Assembly: GCF_900111445.1 (NCBI RefSeq)
Contig: NZ_FOHE01000005.1
Coordinates: 1 to 64,000 of the forward strand
Direction: 5' to 3'
Origin: Oceanobacillus limi
Lineage (GTDB): Bacteria; Bacillota; Bacilli; Bacillales; Amphibacillaceae
DNA length: 64,000 nucleotides
Each line of letters opens with the position of its first letter. Position 1 is the stretch's first letter. Shown one piece after another: positions 43,459 to 51,808 of the stretch. Below the pieces are notes generated by a model that did not search any database, had not been told where the DNA came from, and was given only the letters and a program-made list of their open reading frames with translations. The position numbers and the translations under genes are program-made.

Positions 43459-44306
43459 TGTCGATGAACAGAAAAACAAAATCTAAAATAGAAGTGACGT
43501 TCATCTATCTCTTTTTCTTAATTATGTTTGTCATCATTGGTTACCCTTTATTTTGGGCGGTTATGATGAGTTTAAATCCAGGAACGAATATGCTTGTTAC
43601 CGATTTATTCCCTGACAATCCTACACTGGAGCATTATAAATGGCTGTTTACGGATCCGAAAAGTGATTACTTAATTTGGTATAAAAATAGTCTATTTATT
43701 GCCATATTGAATGCTGCTGGATCAATCGTCATTACATCCCTTATTGCTTATGCGTTTTCACGCTACAAATTTGTAGGGCGTAAATACGGTTTATATATGT
43801 TTTTACTACTTCAAATGTTCCCAGCGTTAATGGGAATGGTAGCACTATACATCCTATTAAATACAATTGGTTTGACAGATTCACTTTGGGGATTGTTATT
43901 AATCTATTTAGGTGGACAAATCCCATTCAATGCGTGGTTAGTAAAAGGGTATTTTGATACGATTCCAAAAGAGTTAGATGAAGCAGCAAAAATCGATGGA
44001 GCAGGTCATTTGAAAATATTTTGGACAATCATGCTACCATTGGCCAAGCCAATCTTAGCAGTGGTTGCGTTATTTAACTTCATGGCACCATTCATGGACT
44101 TTTTACTACCACGAATTGTTTTGACAAGTCCAGAAAACTTTACGCTAGCATTAGGATTATTTAATTTCATTAATGACCAATTCTCAACTAACTTTACACG
44201 ATTTGCTGCTGGAGCAATCTTGATTGCACTTCCAATTGCATTGGTGTTCCTACTATTACAGCGTTATCTGATTTCAGGACTAACTTCGGGAGCAACAAAG
44301 GGATAA
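43458..44306 (+). CDS. malG: Maltodextrin ABC permease, MalG type
   Basis: 282-residue membrane subunit with six predicted helices. The EAA motif is DEAAKIDGAGHLKIFW. The typical C-terminal end is YLISGLTSGATKG. It is translationally coupled to malF and pairs with it to form the channel. Confidence 0.93.
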   Translation: MSMNRKTKSKIEVTFIYLFFLIMFVIIGYPLFWAVMMSLNPGTNMLVTDLFPDNPTLEHYKWLFTDPKSDYLIWYKNSLFIAILNAAGSIVITSLIAYAFSRYKFVGRKYGLYMFLLLQMFPALMGMVALYILLNTIGLTDSLWGLLLIYLGGQIPFNAWLVKGYFDTIPKELDEAAKIDGAGHLKIFWTIMLPLAKPILAVVALFNFMAPFMDFLLPRIVLTSPENFTLALGLFNFINDQFSTNFTRFAAGAILIALPIALVFLLLQRYLISGLTSGATKG

Positions 44307-44316
44307 ACGGGGAAGT

Positions 44317-44358
44317 AGGATAGGAGAGGAACCAGTAATTTGGTACATTTCCTATCTC
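44317..44358 (+). promoter_or_regulatory. Hairpin between malG and the glucosidase gene
   Basis: GATAGGA pairs with TCCTATC, with an inner ACCA/TGGT stem. There is no U tail, so an mRNA-processing or stabilising role is more likely than termination. Confidence 0.4.
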
Positions 44359-44398
44359 TTACCCACAACACGAATACGGAATAGTAAGGAGAATTTTT

Positions 44399-46054
44399 AT
44401 GAAACAAGTATGGTGGAAAGAAGCCGTGGCATACCAAGTTTATCCACGAAGTTTTATGGACTCAAACGGGGATGGCATTGGAGATATCCAAGGAGTTATT
44501 TCTAAATTAGATTATTTAAAGGAATTTGGGATTGATGTTATCTGGATGAGCCCGATATATCAATCTCCAAATGATGATAATGGCTATGATATTAGCGATT
44601 ATAAGGATATTATGGAGGAATTTGGTACGATGGAAGACTTTGATTTATTACTTCAAGAGGTACATCGTCGCGGCATGAAACTTATCATGGATCTAGTAAT
44701 TAATCATACATCAGATGAGCATCCGTGGTTTATCGAATCACGTTCTTCTAAAGATAATCCTTATAGAGATTATTATATCTGGCATCCAGGAAAAGATGGA
44801 AAAGAGCCGAATAACTGGGAATCCATTTTTGGTGGTTCTGCATGGAAATATGATGAAAAAACAGATGAATATTTCCTTCATGTTTTCTCAAGCAAGCAGC
44901 CGGATTTAAATTGGGAAAATCCAACCGTTCGGAATGAATTATATGACATGGTCAATTGGTGGCTTGATAAGGGGATCGATGGATTCCGAGTGGATGCGAT
45001 ATCTCATATTAAAAAAGTTCCAGGTTTACCTGATATGCCAAATCCAGACAATAAGAAGTATGTTCCCTCCTTTGATGGACATATGAATCGCGATGGAATA
45101 CAGGTCTTTTTAGAGGAGTTAAAGGAAAAAACTTTTTCTAATTATGATATTATGACTGTTGGAGAGGCAAATGGGGTTCGTGTTGACCAAGCAGATGAAT
45201 GGGTTGGAGAGGAAAATGGAAAGTTCAACATGATTTTCCAATTCGAGCATTTAGATCTCTGGGGAAAAAATACGAACACCGGTTTAGATATACATGCATT
45301 GAAGCAAACATTGTCTAAATGGCAAACAGGCCTACAGGGTGTCGGCTGGAATGCCTTGTTCTTGGAGAACCATGACCAGCCCCGTTCGCTCTCAACCTGG
45401 GGAAATAGTGAAGCATACCGCGTGGAATCCGCTAAATGCTTGGCTACGATGTATTTTCTCATGCAGGGTACACCATTTATTTATCAAGGGCAGGAAATTG
45501 GGATGACAAATGTGAAGTTTCCTTCTATTGATGATTACGATGATGTTGGCATGCGAAACTATTATTACAATGAATTAGAAGCTGGAACTCCAGTAGAAGA
45601 GATTATGGAGGTCATTTGGAAGACTGGTCGAGATAACTCCAGAACACCAATGCAATGGACGGCAGAAAAGAATGCAGGTTTTACGACTGGTACACCGTGG
45701 ATGAAAGTAAATCCAAACCATTCCGATATTAATGTGGAAAAGGAAATACAGAACCCCGATTCTATTTATCATTATTATAAAAATCTAATTCAGCTACGAA
45801 AAGAACATCAAGTTTTAGTTTATGGTAAATATAACCTAATTATGGAAGACCATGATCAAATATATGCGTATACGAGAGTGCTGGGGGATGAAACGGTAGT
45901 TATTTTAACGAATTTGTTTGCTGAAGAGGCATTCTTTAACTTACCAGTGGAGATCGAGAACCAAGCGAAAACGCTATTAATTAGTAACTATGATGATCAA
46001 AAAGAAAACGTGTTAAAGCCATATGAAGCGAGAGTTTATAAATTAGGTAGGTAG
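44399..46054 (+). CDS. malL: Alpha-glucosidase (GH13, oligo-1,6-glucosidase group)
   Basis: 551-residue cytoplasmic exo-glucosidase releasing glucose from maltodextrins or isomaltose. Nucleophile Asp in GIDGFRVDAISHI, acid Glu in TVGEANGV, third Asp in LENHDQPRS; QPDLN is the signature of the oligo-1,6-glucosidase subfamily. The residue after the nucleophile is Ala, not the Val common in strict alpha-1,6 enzymes, which suggests alpha-1,4 activity. AAGGAG precedes the ATG. It is the last enzyme gene of the maltodextrin operon. Confidence 0.92.
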   Translation: MKQVWWKEAVAYQVYPRSFMDSNGDGIGDIQGVISKLDYLKEFGIDVIWMSPIYQSPNDDNGYDISDYKDIMEEFGTMEDFDLLLQEVHRRGMKLIMDLVINHTSDEHPWFIESRSSKDNPYRDYYIWHPGKDGKEPNNWESIFGGSAWKYDEKTDEYFLHVFSSKQPDLNWENPTVRNELYDMVNWWLDKGIDGFRVDAISHIKKVPGLPDMPNPDNKKYVPSFDGHMNRDGIQVFLEELKEKTFSNYDIMTVGEANGVRVDQADEWVGEENGKFNMIFQFEHLDLWGKNTNTGLDIHALKQTLSKWQTGLQGVGWNALFLENHDQPRSLSTWGNSEAYRVESAKCLATMYFLMQGTPFIYQGQEIGMTNVKFPSIDDYDDVGMRNYYYNELEAGTPVEEIMEVIWKTGRDNSRTPMQWTAEKNAGFTTGTPWMKVNPNHSDINVEKEIQNPDSIYHYYKNLIQLRKEHQVLVYGKYNLIMEDHDQIYAYTRVLGDETVVILTNLFAEEAFFNLPVEIENQAKTLLISNYDDQKENVLKPYEARVYKLGR

Positions 46055-46360
46055 AGTGGAGCCTGGGGAAAGTTAACATGATTTAGTGGAAGAAGGTATA
46101 AATATAACTGGTGGTAGGACCCGCACTTCAAACTTCGAGGGAAAATCAAGAGGTTAAGTGGGGGTTCAACTGCTGTAAATGTCCAATTCATTTTATTTAA
46201 CAATCAGTAGGAAATGAAGAAATTACTCACTGATTGAAGATTCGCTTTATCCAAAATAGAGCTAAACCAGTTTATGAAAATAGTAGGTAGTATCTGTCAA
46301 AATAATGTTATAATAAGTGAAGAGAAGCAACATAAACAAGAAAAGCAGAGGGTGAAAACC
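46055..46360 (+). other. Gene-free gap before the LacI regulator
   Basis: No gene seen. There is a long imperfect stem ACCCGCACTT/AAGTGGGGGT (about 46119-46168) and a TATAAT at 46309-46314 without a convincing -35, a possible weak promoter for the regulator. Confidence 0.45.
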
Positions 46361-47377
46361 ATGGTAACAATTAAAGATGTCGCAAAAGCTAGTGGGGTTT
46401 CACCCTCTACCGTATCACGTGTCATAGCAGATAACCCGAGAATTACTGAGGATACAAAGAAAAAAGTTCGAAAAGCAATGAAAAAGCTAGGCTATCATCC
46501 GAATGTGAGTGCTCGAAATCTGGTTGCCAAATCAACGAAGGCGATCGGAGTCATCATGCCATCACCAGCAAACACTGCCCTGCAAAATCCCTTTTTTCCG
46601 GAGGTATTGCGGGGAATAAGTTCTGTAATCCATGATGAACGATACTCGATGTCGCTTTCAACAGGGGAAACAGAAGAAGAAATATATCAAGAAGTGCAGC
46701 GAATGGTGTACGGTAGTTATGTTGATGGAGTTATCTTGCTTTATTCTCGTATTAACGATCGCGTAACCAATTTTCTTCTGGAGAATGATTTCCCGTTTGT
46801 TATTGTCGGGAAACCTTATGACCATGAAACTGAAATAACTCATGTGGATAATGATAACTTTAAAGCTGGAAAAGAAATTACCAATTACTTGATTGGTAAA
46901 GGTCATGAACGTATTGCATTTATCGGTGGATCAAGTGAATTATTTGTTACCATGGATCGTGAAGCGGGCTATAATACGGCACTTCAAGAAGCCGGTCTCA
47001 TAAATCTAGATGCATACAAGATTCATACCGAATTTCTAAAGTCTGGTGGACGTGAAGCAGTTGAGTATTTACTATCACTCGAAACAAGGCCAACTGGCTT
47101 AGTCGTGAGTGATGATCTGATTAGTCTTGGTATTCTCAGCAGATTAGAAGAATCCGGCTTTCGAGTTCCGCAGGATTTTTCACTTGTTAGCTTCAATAAT
47201 GTTTATTTGTCCGAAATTACTCGTCCAGCCCTAACAACGGTCGATGTAAAAATATATGAACTTGGCGCACAATCTGCCAAAGCTCTAATCGAGAAAACAC
47301 AAAATAAAGATGAACCCGCAAAACGAATTATGATTCCACATAAAATGGTGTATCGTGATTCGGTGAGTGAGGTTTGA
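46361..47377 (+). CDS. malR: LacI-family regulator of maltodextrin use
   Basis: 338 residues. The N-terminal HTH reads MVTIKDVAKASGVSPSTVSR and is followed by the hinge ARNLVAKSTKAIGVIMPSP and a periplasmic-binding-protein-like sugar domain. ATG 46361 has GAGGGTG 7 nt upstream; longer frames from 46274 would precede the conserved MVTIKDVA start and are rejected. It most likely represses the divergent amylase/transporter region through the CAAACGTTTG sites, released by maltose or a maltodextrin; this is inferred from context. Confidence 0.92.
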   Translation: MVTIKDVAKASGVSPSTVSRVIADNPRITEDTKKKVRKAMKKLGYHPNVSARNLVAKSTKAIGVIMPSPANTALQNPFFPEVLRGISSVIHDERYSMSLSTGETEEEIYQEVQRMVYGSYVDGVILLYSRINDRVTNFLLENDFPFVIVGKPYDHETEITHVDNDNFKAGKEITNYLIGKGHERIAFIGGSSELFVTMDREAGYNTALQEAGLINLDAYKIHTEFLKSGGREAVEYLLSLETRPTGLVVSDDLISLGILSRLEESGFRVPQDFSLVSFNNVYLSEITRPALTTVDVKIYELGAQSAKALIEKTQNKDEPAKRIMIPHKMVYRDSVSEV

Positions 47378-47381
47378 GGGA

Positions 47382-47410
47382 AGCCGTCCCTGGATGGGGC
47401 GGTTTTTTGT
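47382..47410 (+). terminator. Terminator after malR
   Basis: CCGTCCC pairs with GGGGCGG (one G-U pair) followed by TTTTTT. Confidence 0.85.
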
Positions 47411-47507
47411 TGTCTCTTAAGCTATAACAGTCGGTAGTTGTGGATCACTTTATGCTAAAAATTAATTATCATTTATTTAGGAGTAAAAGTTTAGAAAAGT
47501 ATTTTTT

Positions 47508-48095
47508 CCCAGGATGAAAGGTTGATAACCCGGGGTGAAAGGTTGATAAGTCAGAATAAAGGTTGATAATCCGGGGTGGAAGGTTGATAAAACAGAGTGA
47601 AGGTTGATAACCCGGGGTGAAAGGTTGATAAGTCAGAATAAAGGTTGATAATCCGGGATGAAAGGTTGATAAATCAGAATAAAAGTTGATAACCTGGGGT
47701 GAAAGGTTGATAAATCAGAGTGAAGGTTGATAACCCGGGATGAAAGGTTGATAAGTCAGAATAAAGGTTGATAATCCGGGATGAAAGGTTGATAAGTCAG
47801 AATAAAGGTTGATAATCCGGGATGAAAGGTTGATAAATCAGAGTGAAGGTTGATAACCCGGGATGAAAGGTTGATAAGTCAGAATAAACGTTGATAATCC
47901 GGGGTGAAAGGTTGATAAATCCGAATAAACGTTGATAACCCTGGGTGAACAGTTGATAAGTCCGAATAAACGTTGATAACCCGGGGTGAACAGTTGATAA
48001 GTCCGAATAAAGGTTGATACCCTGGGGTGAACAGTTGATAAATTAGAATAAACGTTGATAACTACCACACGAAAGTCGATAAATCCGAATGAACG
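47508..48095. repeat. Tandem array of alternating 21/20-bp GTTGAT units
   Basis: About 28 half-units, each beginning GTTGATA, alternate between a 21-bp type (GTTGATAACCCGGGGTGAAA plus G) and a 20-bp type (GTTGATAAGTCAGAATAAAG), a period of 41 bp for about 590 bp. Units near the downstream end drift (GTTGATACC, GTCGATAAA). There are no unique spacers, no cas genes and no coding frame, as 41 is not a multiple of three. A related fragment lies at 1-80. Confidence 0.95.
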
Positions 48096-48236
48096 ATCTG
48101 TGTTTTTCTGAATTACTAATACATTTTTTCTAGTTGGGGTTGGAAGAGGAATGTGATTAAATTTTAACGAATTGGTGTTAAGCTTTCATTTCATAGTAAA
48201 CTAAATAAAATCACTTGAAAATGGGGAGCGTGAATT

Positions 48237-49010
48237 ATGACCAAACAATGGATTACATTTGACTTAGACGGAACATTAATGCAAAATCCTTTTATTCAAT
48301 GGGTGTTTCCAGAAATTGTTTCTGCGTTCCAGCAAGAATTAAATCAAGATATAAATATTAATAAAATCATTGTGGCTGAACATGAGCTAAGAATGAAAGA
48401 GAATAAGGTAGTAGAAGCATATGATTGGGATGATATTGTAGCTAGGACGATCAGGAAACTCAATTTAAGTTTAAAAATAGATGTTGCTCATTTGGTTGAA
48501 AAACATGCAGTGGAACCAAAAGTTTATCTATTAGAACAGAATATAATTAATAGCCTCGAAGAATTGAAGAGACAGAATTATTCTTTAGCTGCCGTAACCA
48601 ATGGCTACGCGAAGTATCAAATACCGGTAATGAAGGAACTAGGCTTATATACTTTATTCAATGAAATAATTACTCCAGATCGATGTGGTTATGCAAAGCC
48701 AGATAGTAGAATCCTGAACACCTTAAAAAAAGATGGGGAAATAATGGCCCATATAGGAGACCGAATTGATCATGATGTTGTGCTTGCAAACCGGCTAGGG
48801 ATTAAGTCCGTTTGGATAAATAGAAATCTACCAAGCCCGTTTTTGGAAATGGTACCAGCTAGAAGGGGTGAAATTAAGAGACTAGATGTAATATGTAAAG
48901 AAAAATGGAAGCAGGAAAACAAACAGGATTCGACTCAATTTCCAAATGAAGGCTTCCCTGACTTTATTATAACCTCCATCGATGAGTTAGTAGATCTTTT
49001 CATAGAATAA
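48237..49010 (+). CDS. HAD-superfamily hydrolase
   Basis: 257-residue phosphatase-like protein. Motif I is TFDLDGTLM (nucleophile Asp8), motif II AAVTNGYAKY, motif III around GYAKPDSR (Lys) and motif IV HIGDRIDHDVVLANRLG. A cap domain lies between motifs I and II, so it is of the phosphoglycolate phosphatase/YjjG-like kind. The C-terminus carries about 45 extra residues. Substrate unknown. It stands alone between the repeat array and a bidirectional terminator. Confidence 0.88.
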   Translation: MTKQWITFDLDGTLMQNPFIQWVFPEIVSAFQQELNQDININKIIVAEHELRMKENKVVEAYDWDDIVARTIRKLNLSLKIDVAHLVEKHAVEPKVYLLEQNIINSLEELKRQNYSLAAVTNGYAKYQIPVMKELGLYTLFNEIITPDRCGYAKPDSRILNTLKKDGEIMAHIGDRIDHDVVLANRLGIKSVWINRNLPSPFLEMVPARRGEIKRLDVICKEKWKQENKQDSTQFPNEGFPDFIITSIDELVDLFIE

Positions 49011-49022
49011 TATACCAGTAGT

Positions 49023-49061
49023 AAATAGCCTCGTTGATCCCAATAGAAAACGAGGCTATTT
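49023..49061. terminator. Bidirectional terminator
   Basis: A perfect 13-bp stem AAATAGCCTCGTT/AACGAGGCTATTT, with A residues at the 5' foot and T residues at the 3' foot. It serves the HAD gene and the convergent SpoIID-like gene. Confidence 0.9.
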
Positions 49062-49108
49062 GTAACTATTACTACTTATCTATGATTTTTACCTATTAAA
49101 ATGGAATT

Positions 49109-50680
49109 TTAATAACGTTCTTCTAGTTCAATACCTTGATAGTAATGCTTCAAAATTTCATCAAACGTATGACCTTTTACAGCCATTCCCATTGCTCCAG
49201 TTTGGGACAGGCCAACACCATGACCCCATCCTCCGCCGTACACTTCAAAGCCAGACAGTTCCTTTGTTTTTTTATCAACTATTGGTTCGACATAAAAGAG
49301 AGTGCTGAGTAAAACAGCTGGATCGCCATTGGCATTGATGTATTGTAGAGCCCACCGAATTCGATCCTTGAATTCGTAGAAATTGCCATTCTCTGTTACG
49401 AATTCAATTTCTAAAACTCTGCCAGAATTTGAACGCTCCACTACGTTAATTTCGTAAACTTCACCAACTTCCGTATTAAAGTACGTGCTGAGAACATTAC
49501 TAATCTCATCTGGCGTCCATTCAAAATGCCAACGATGGTACCTTGACCAGTCTGATTCAAAGTCTCCTTTTTTCACTGCACGTAGCGATTTGGGATTACT
49601 ACTATTTTTGAAAACGTTTAGTGAAGGAACATTATCGAATGCTTTTCCTCGTTGTGCATCTGGTACCCCTTGTAAATAATCAACTGGAGCAGAATCCCAA
49701 ATATCGTTGTTGTTGGCTGTAAATCCTCCAGAAGTAGAGTGGTAAACTGCACTTATTAATTCACCTTCATAAGTAGCGACAATTCCTGAAGTTTCCTGAA
49801 CAGCTTGAGTAGATATTGGGTGTTCTACTTCATAGCCACCATAAACTTGATCAGATGTGGTTGGTAATAGGTCGTAGCCATCATTACTTCGTTTGCCTAA
49901 TCCTGAAATTGCATAAGTTCTAGCAGCAACAGCCTGTGATTTTTGTGCTTCCAACTCATTATATGGTTCTGGCGGTAATTCATGTGGTACAACTCCATAT
50001 AAATATTCTTCCAATGGAAGCTCATTGATCCCAGCTAGTGTATTATTACTATTAAACGCTACTTCGCCGATACCCCGGTAATTTTTCCCATCGATTAAAA
50101 CGAGATCATCGTCTGACCTAACTTGTATGGGGTTCGAAATAATTTCTTCAAAATCTTGCCCAGTAACTTTAATTAATGATTCACCATTAGACACGGTAAC
50201 AACTTTCCAAAAGGAATCATTTCCTGCTAAGCCACTTGAAATCACTTCTTCACGAAATGCATTGCGATCTCCCCATGGTGCATCTTCAGCAAATGCGCCA
50301 ATATATAAACGCCAACCATTGTTATAAGGTTCGATATATGTATCGTAACCACCAATTTCCGCCCTATTTAGCCAATCTTCTACATAAGAATTGCTCGTTG
50401 TCCATGCTACTTGTAAGCGATAGTTAGTTTGTATTTCCGCAGTAGAATCGAGTTGAACAGAAACTTCTTCATCTGATCCAGAATAGATGACTTCTCCGGT
50501 GACTTTATTAACAATCGTAAAATCACCATTACTACCTAATTTCACATTTTCTGCTGTGGGTACAACCCCGATACGGATCATTTGAGTATTTTCTTCTGCG
50601 AAGCTTACGGAACTGAATGCTGTAGAAAATCCTAAGCCGATGAAACCAAACAATAATAATCCAAAAATCTTCTTTACCAA
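49109..50680 (-). CDS. Secreted SpoIID/LytB-domain protein
   Basis: 523 residues. A Sec signal (about 1-28, ending VSFAEE) leads to a region with SPOR-like segments (YDTYIEPYNNGWRLYIGAF) and a SpoIID domain (about 215-520): EEYLYGVVPHELPPEPYNEL, AVAARTYAI, VYHSTSGGFT and GGWGHGVGLSQTGAMGMA. SpoIID is a lytic transglycosylase that leaves 1,6-anhydroMurNAc ends; the Glu in VVPHEL fits its catalytic position. The start is probably TTG 50680, 8 nt after GGAGG; the GTG at 50689 overlaps that site. It lies divergent to the cell-wall sugar cluster. Confidence 0.9.
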   Translation of the reverse strand: MVKKIFGLLLFGFIGLGFSTAFSSVSFAEENTQMIRIGVVPTAENVKLGSNGDFTIVNKVTGEVIYSGSDEEVSVQLDSTAEIQTNYRLQVAWTTSNSYVEDWLNRAEIGGYDTYIEPYNNGWRLYIGAFAEDAPWGDRNAFREEVISSGLAGNDSFWKVVTVSNGESLIKVTGQDFEEIISNPIQVRSDDDLVLIDGKNYRGIGEVAFNSNNTLAGINELPLEEYLYGVVPHELPPEPYNELEAQKSQAVAARTYAISGLGKRSNDGYDLLPTTSDQVYGGYEVEHPISTQAVQETSGIVATYEGELISAVYHSTSGGFTANNNDIWDSAPVDYLQGVPDAQRGKAFDNVPSLNVFKNSSNPKSLRAVKKGDFESDWSRYHRWHFEWTPDEISNVLSTYFNTEVGEVYEINVVERSNSGRVLEIEFVTENGNFYEFKDRIRWALQYINANGDPAVLLSTLFYVEPIVDKKTKELSGFEVYGGGWGHGVGLSQTGAMGMAVKGHTFDEILKHYYQGIELEERY

Positions 50681-51052
50681 AAAATACACCTCCGTTAAAA
50701 TTTAAAAGCGCTTTTATGAAGTATTCAACGATAATTAGTAGAACCCTTTATTTTTTATATAGGTCTTTAGAAGGTTTTTGGTTGAAGTATAGTTCAAAAT
50801 AATCACATTCCATAATACAAATCATTTCATTTGTATAACAATATGAAATTTAAGTACAATTTTTTTAAAATATTTTTGAATTTCTATTTCATTTTTAGAA
50901 TATTAATGTATAATGTAAGTGATTAAATAATTAGAAAATTAATGAATTAGTCTGAGGAGGATTAGACCTCTATTTTTTGCAACATTAATGTAAGCGATAT
51001 CATGCTTTGGGTTTATTAGAAATAATTCAATTTTTTTTAATGAGGTGGGAAA
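50681..51052. promoter_or_regulatory. Divergent control region with CcpA site
   Basis: No gene. AAAAGCGCTTTT (50704-50715) is a perfect palindrome near the SpoIID-like start. A TATAAT at 50909-50914 is the likely -10 for the recycling operon (-35 weak). A hairpin GAGG/CCTC sits near 50955-50970, followed by a T run. Confidence 0.5.
50989..51002 (+). promoter_or_regulatory. cre box (CcpA) of the recycling operon
   Basis: TGTAAGCGATATCA matches the cre consensus TGWAANCGNTNWCA at every position. It lies 75 bp after the likely -10, a roadblock position, so glucose repression of the amino-sugar operon is expected. Confidence 0.7.
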
Positions 51053-51769
51053 ATGGCAGAGAAATTACATTTAATGGTAGTTGGTGCACATTGCGGTGAT
51101 GGGGAGATACAGGCTGGTGCTATTGCCTATAAGTATGCAAAGGCAGGACATAAAGTAACATTTTTACATTTAACAGCTGGTGAAAAAGGAAATCCACCCC
51201 ATATTTCAGTCGAAGATTATCGGAAGCAAAAGATTGAAGAAGCGGAACGTGCTGCTGCAGTTCTTGGTGGAAAAAGTATTACGTTAGATTATAATGATGC
51301 GGAATTAAAAGAGGATGATGAAACAGTTACAACAGTAGCCAAATTATTTCGCCAATTGAAACCAAATGTTGTTATCACGCATTGGGAAAACAGTATGCAC
51401 CCGGATCATGCGCGTTGCCCTAAGATTGTTCAAGCAGCATGGCTAAAAGCAGCCTTACCTGGATTTGAGATTGATGGTTTACCTCCGCACTCATTAACTC
51501 GAATGTTTCATAGTGAAAACTGGGAGGATATGGAAGGGTATGAACCAGATATATTCGTTGATGTATCCGAAGAATTTAACACGTATTTGGAAGCGTTGTC
51601 TCAATACTGGTTCATCATGAATTCAAGTGATTTTAGGTATTACGACTATTATAAAGCATTAGGTACGATGAGAGGCTGTCTAACAAGAACAAATTACGCT
51701 CAGACATTAAAATTCCCTATCGGAGCGAATAAACGGAAAGGTGCAACCATTCCAGGATTTGACTTATAG
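51053..51769 (+). CDS. PIG-L family deacetylase
   Basis: 238 residues. PIG-L/LmbE enzymes are zinc-dependent N-deacetylases acting on N-acetylglucosaminyl compounds. The motif is AHCGDGE near residue 13 (usual form AHPDDE: His, Asp and Glu are kept, Pro is not), with the second metal His in SMHPDHAR. No signal peptide, so it is cytoplasmic. As first gene of the recycling cluster it probably acts on an imported GlcNAc-containing sugar; bacillithiol deacetylase (BshB-like) is the main alternative. The C-terminus ends at a conserved TLKFPIGANKRKGA. Confidence 0.85.
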   Translation: MAEKLHLMVVGAHCGDGEIQAGAIAYKYAKAGHKVTFLHLTAGEKGNPPHISVEDYRKQKIEEAERAAAVLGGKSITLDYNDAELKEDDETVTTVAKLFRQLKPNVVITHWENSMHPDHARCPKIVQAAWLKAALPGFEIDGLPPHSLTRMFHSENWEDMEGYEPDIFVDVSEEFNTYLEALSQYWFIMNSSDFRYYDYYKALGTMRGCLTRTNYAQTLKFPIGANKRKGATIPGFDL

Positions 51770-51808
51770 ACTTGTAAGAAGAGTTACATAAAGGAGTGCA
51801 AAAAATAT

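Noticed and set aside
47838-48068. Minus-strand ORF of 76 residues
   Set aside because: It is a read-through of the 41-bp repeat array (repeated STFI/YQLF/PGYQ fragments in shifting frames) with no ribosome binding site.
47508-48095. CRISPR array
   Set aside because: The alternate 20/21-bp elements are both repeated, with no unique spacers, and no cas genes are present.
50930-50985. T-box or similar leader
   Set aside because: Only a short GAGG/CCTC stem with a T run; no T-box core sequence or specifier loop was visible.
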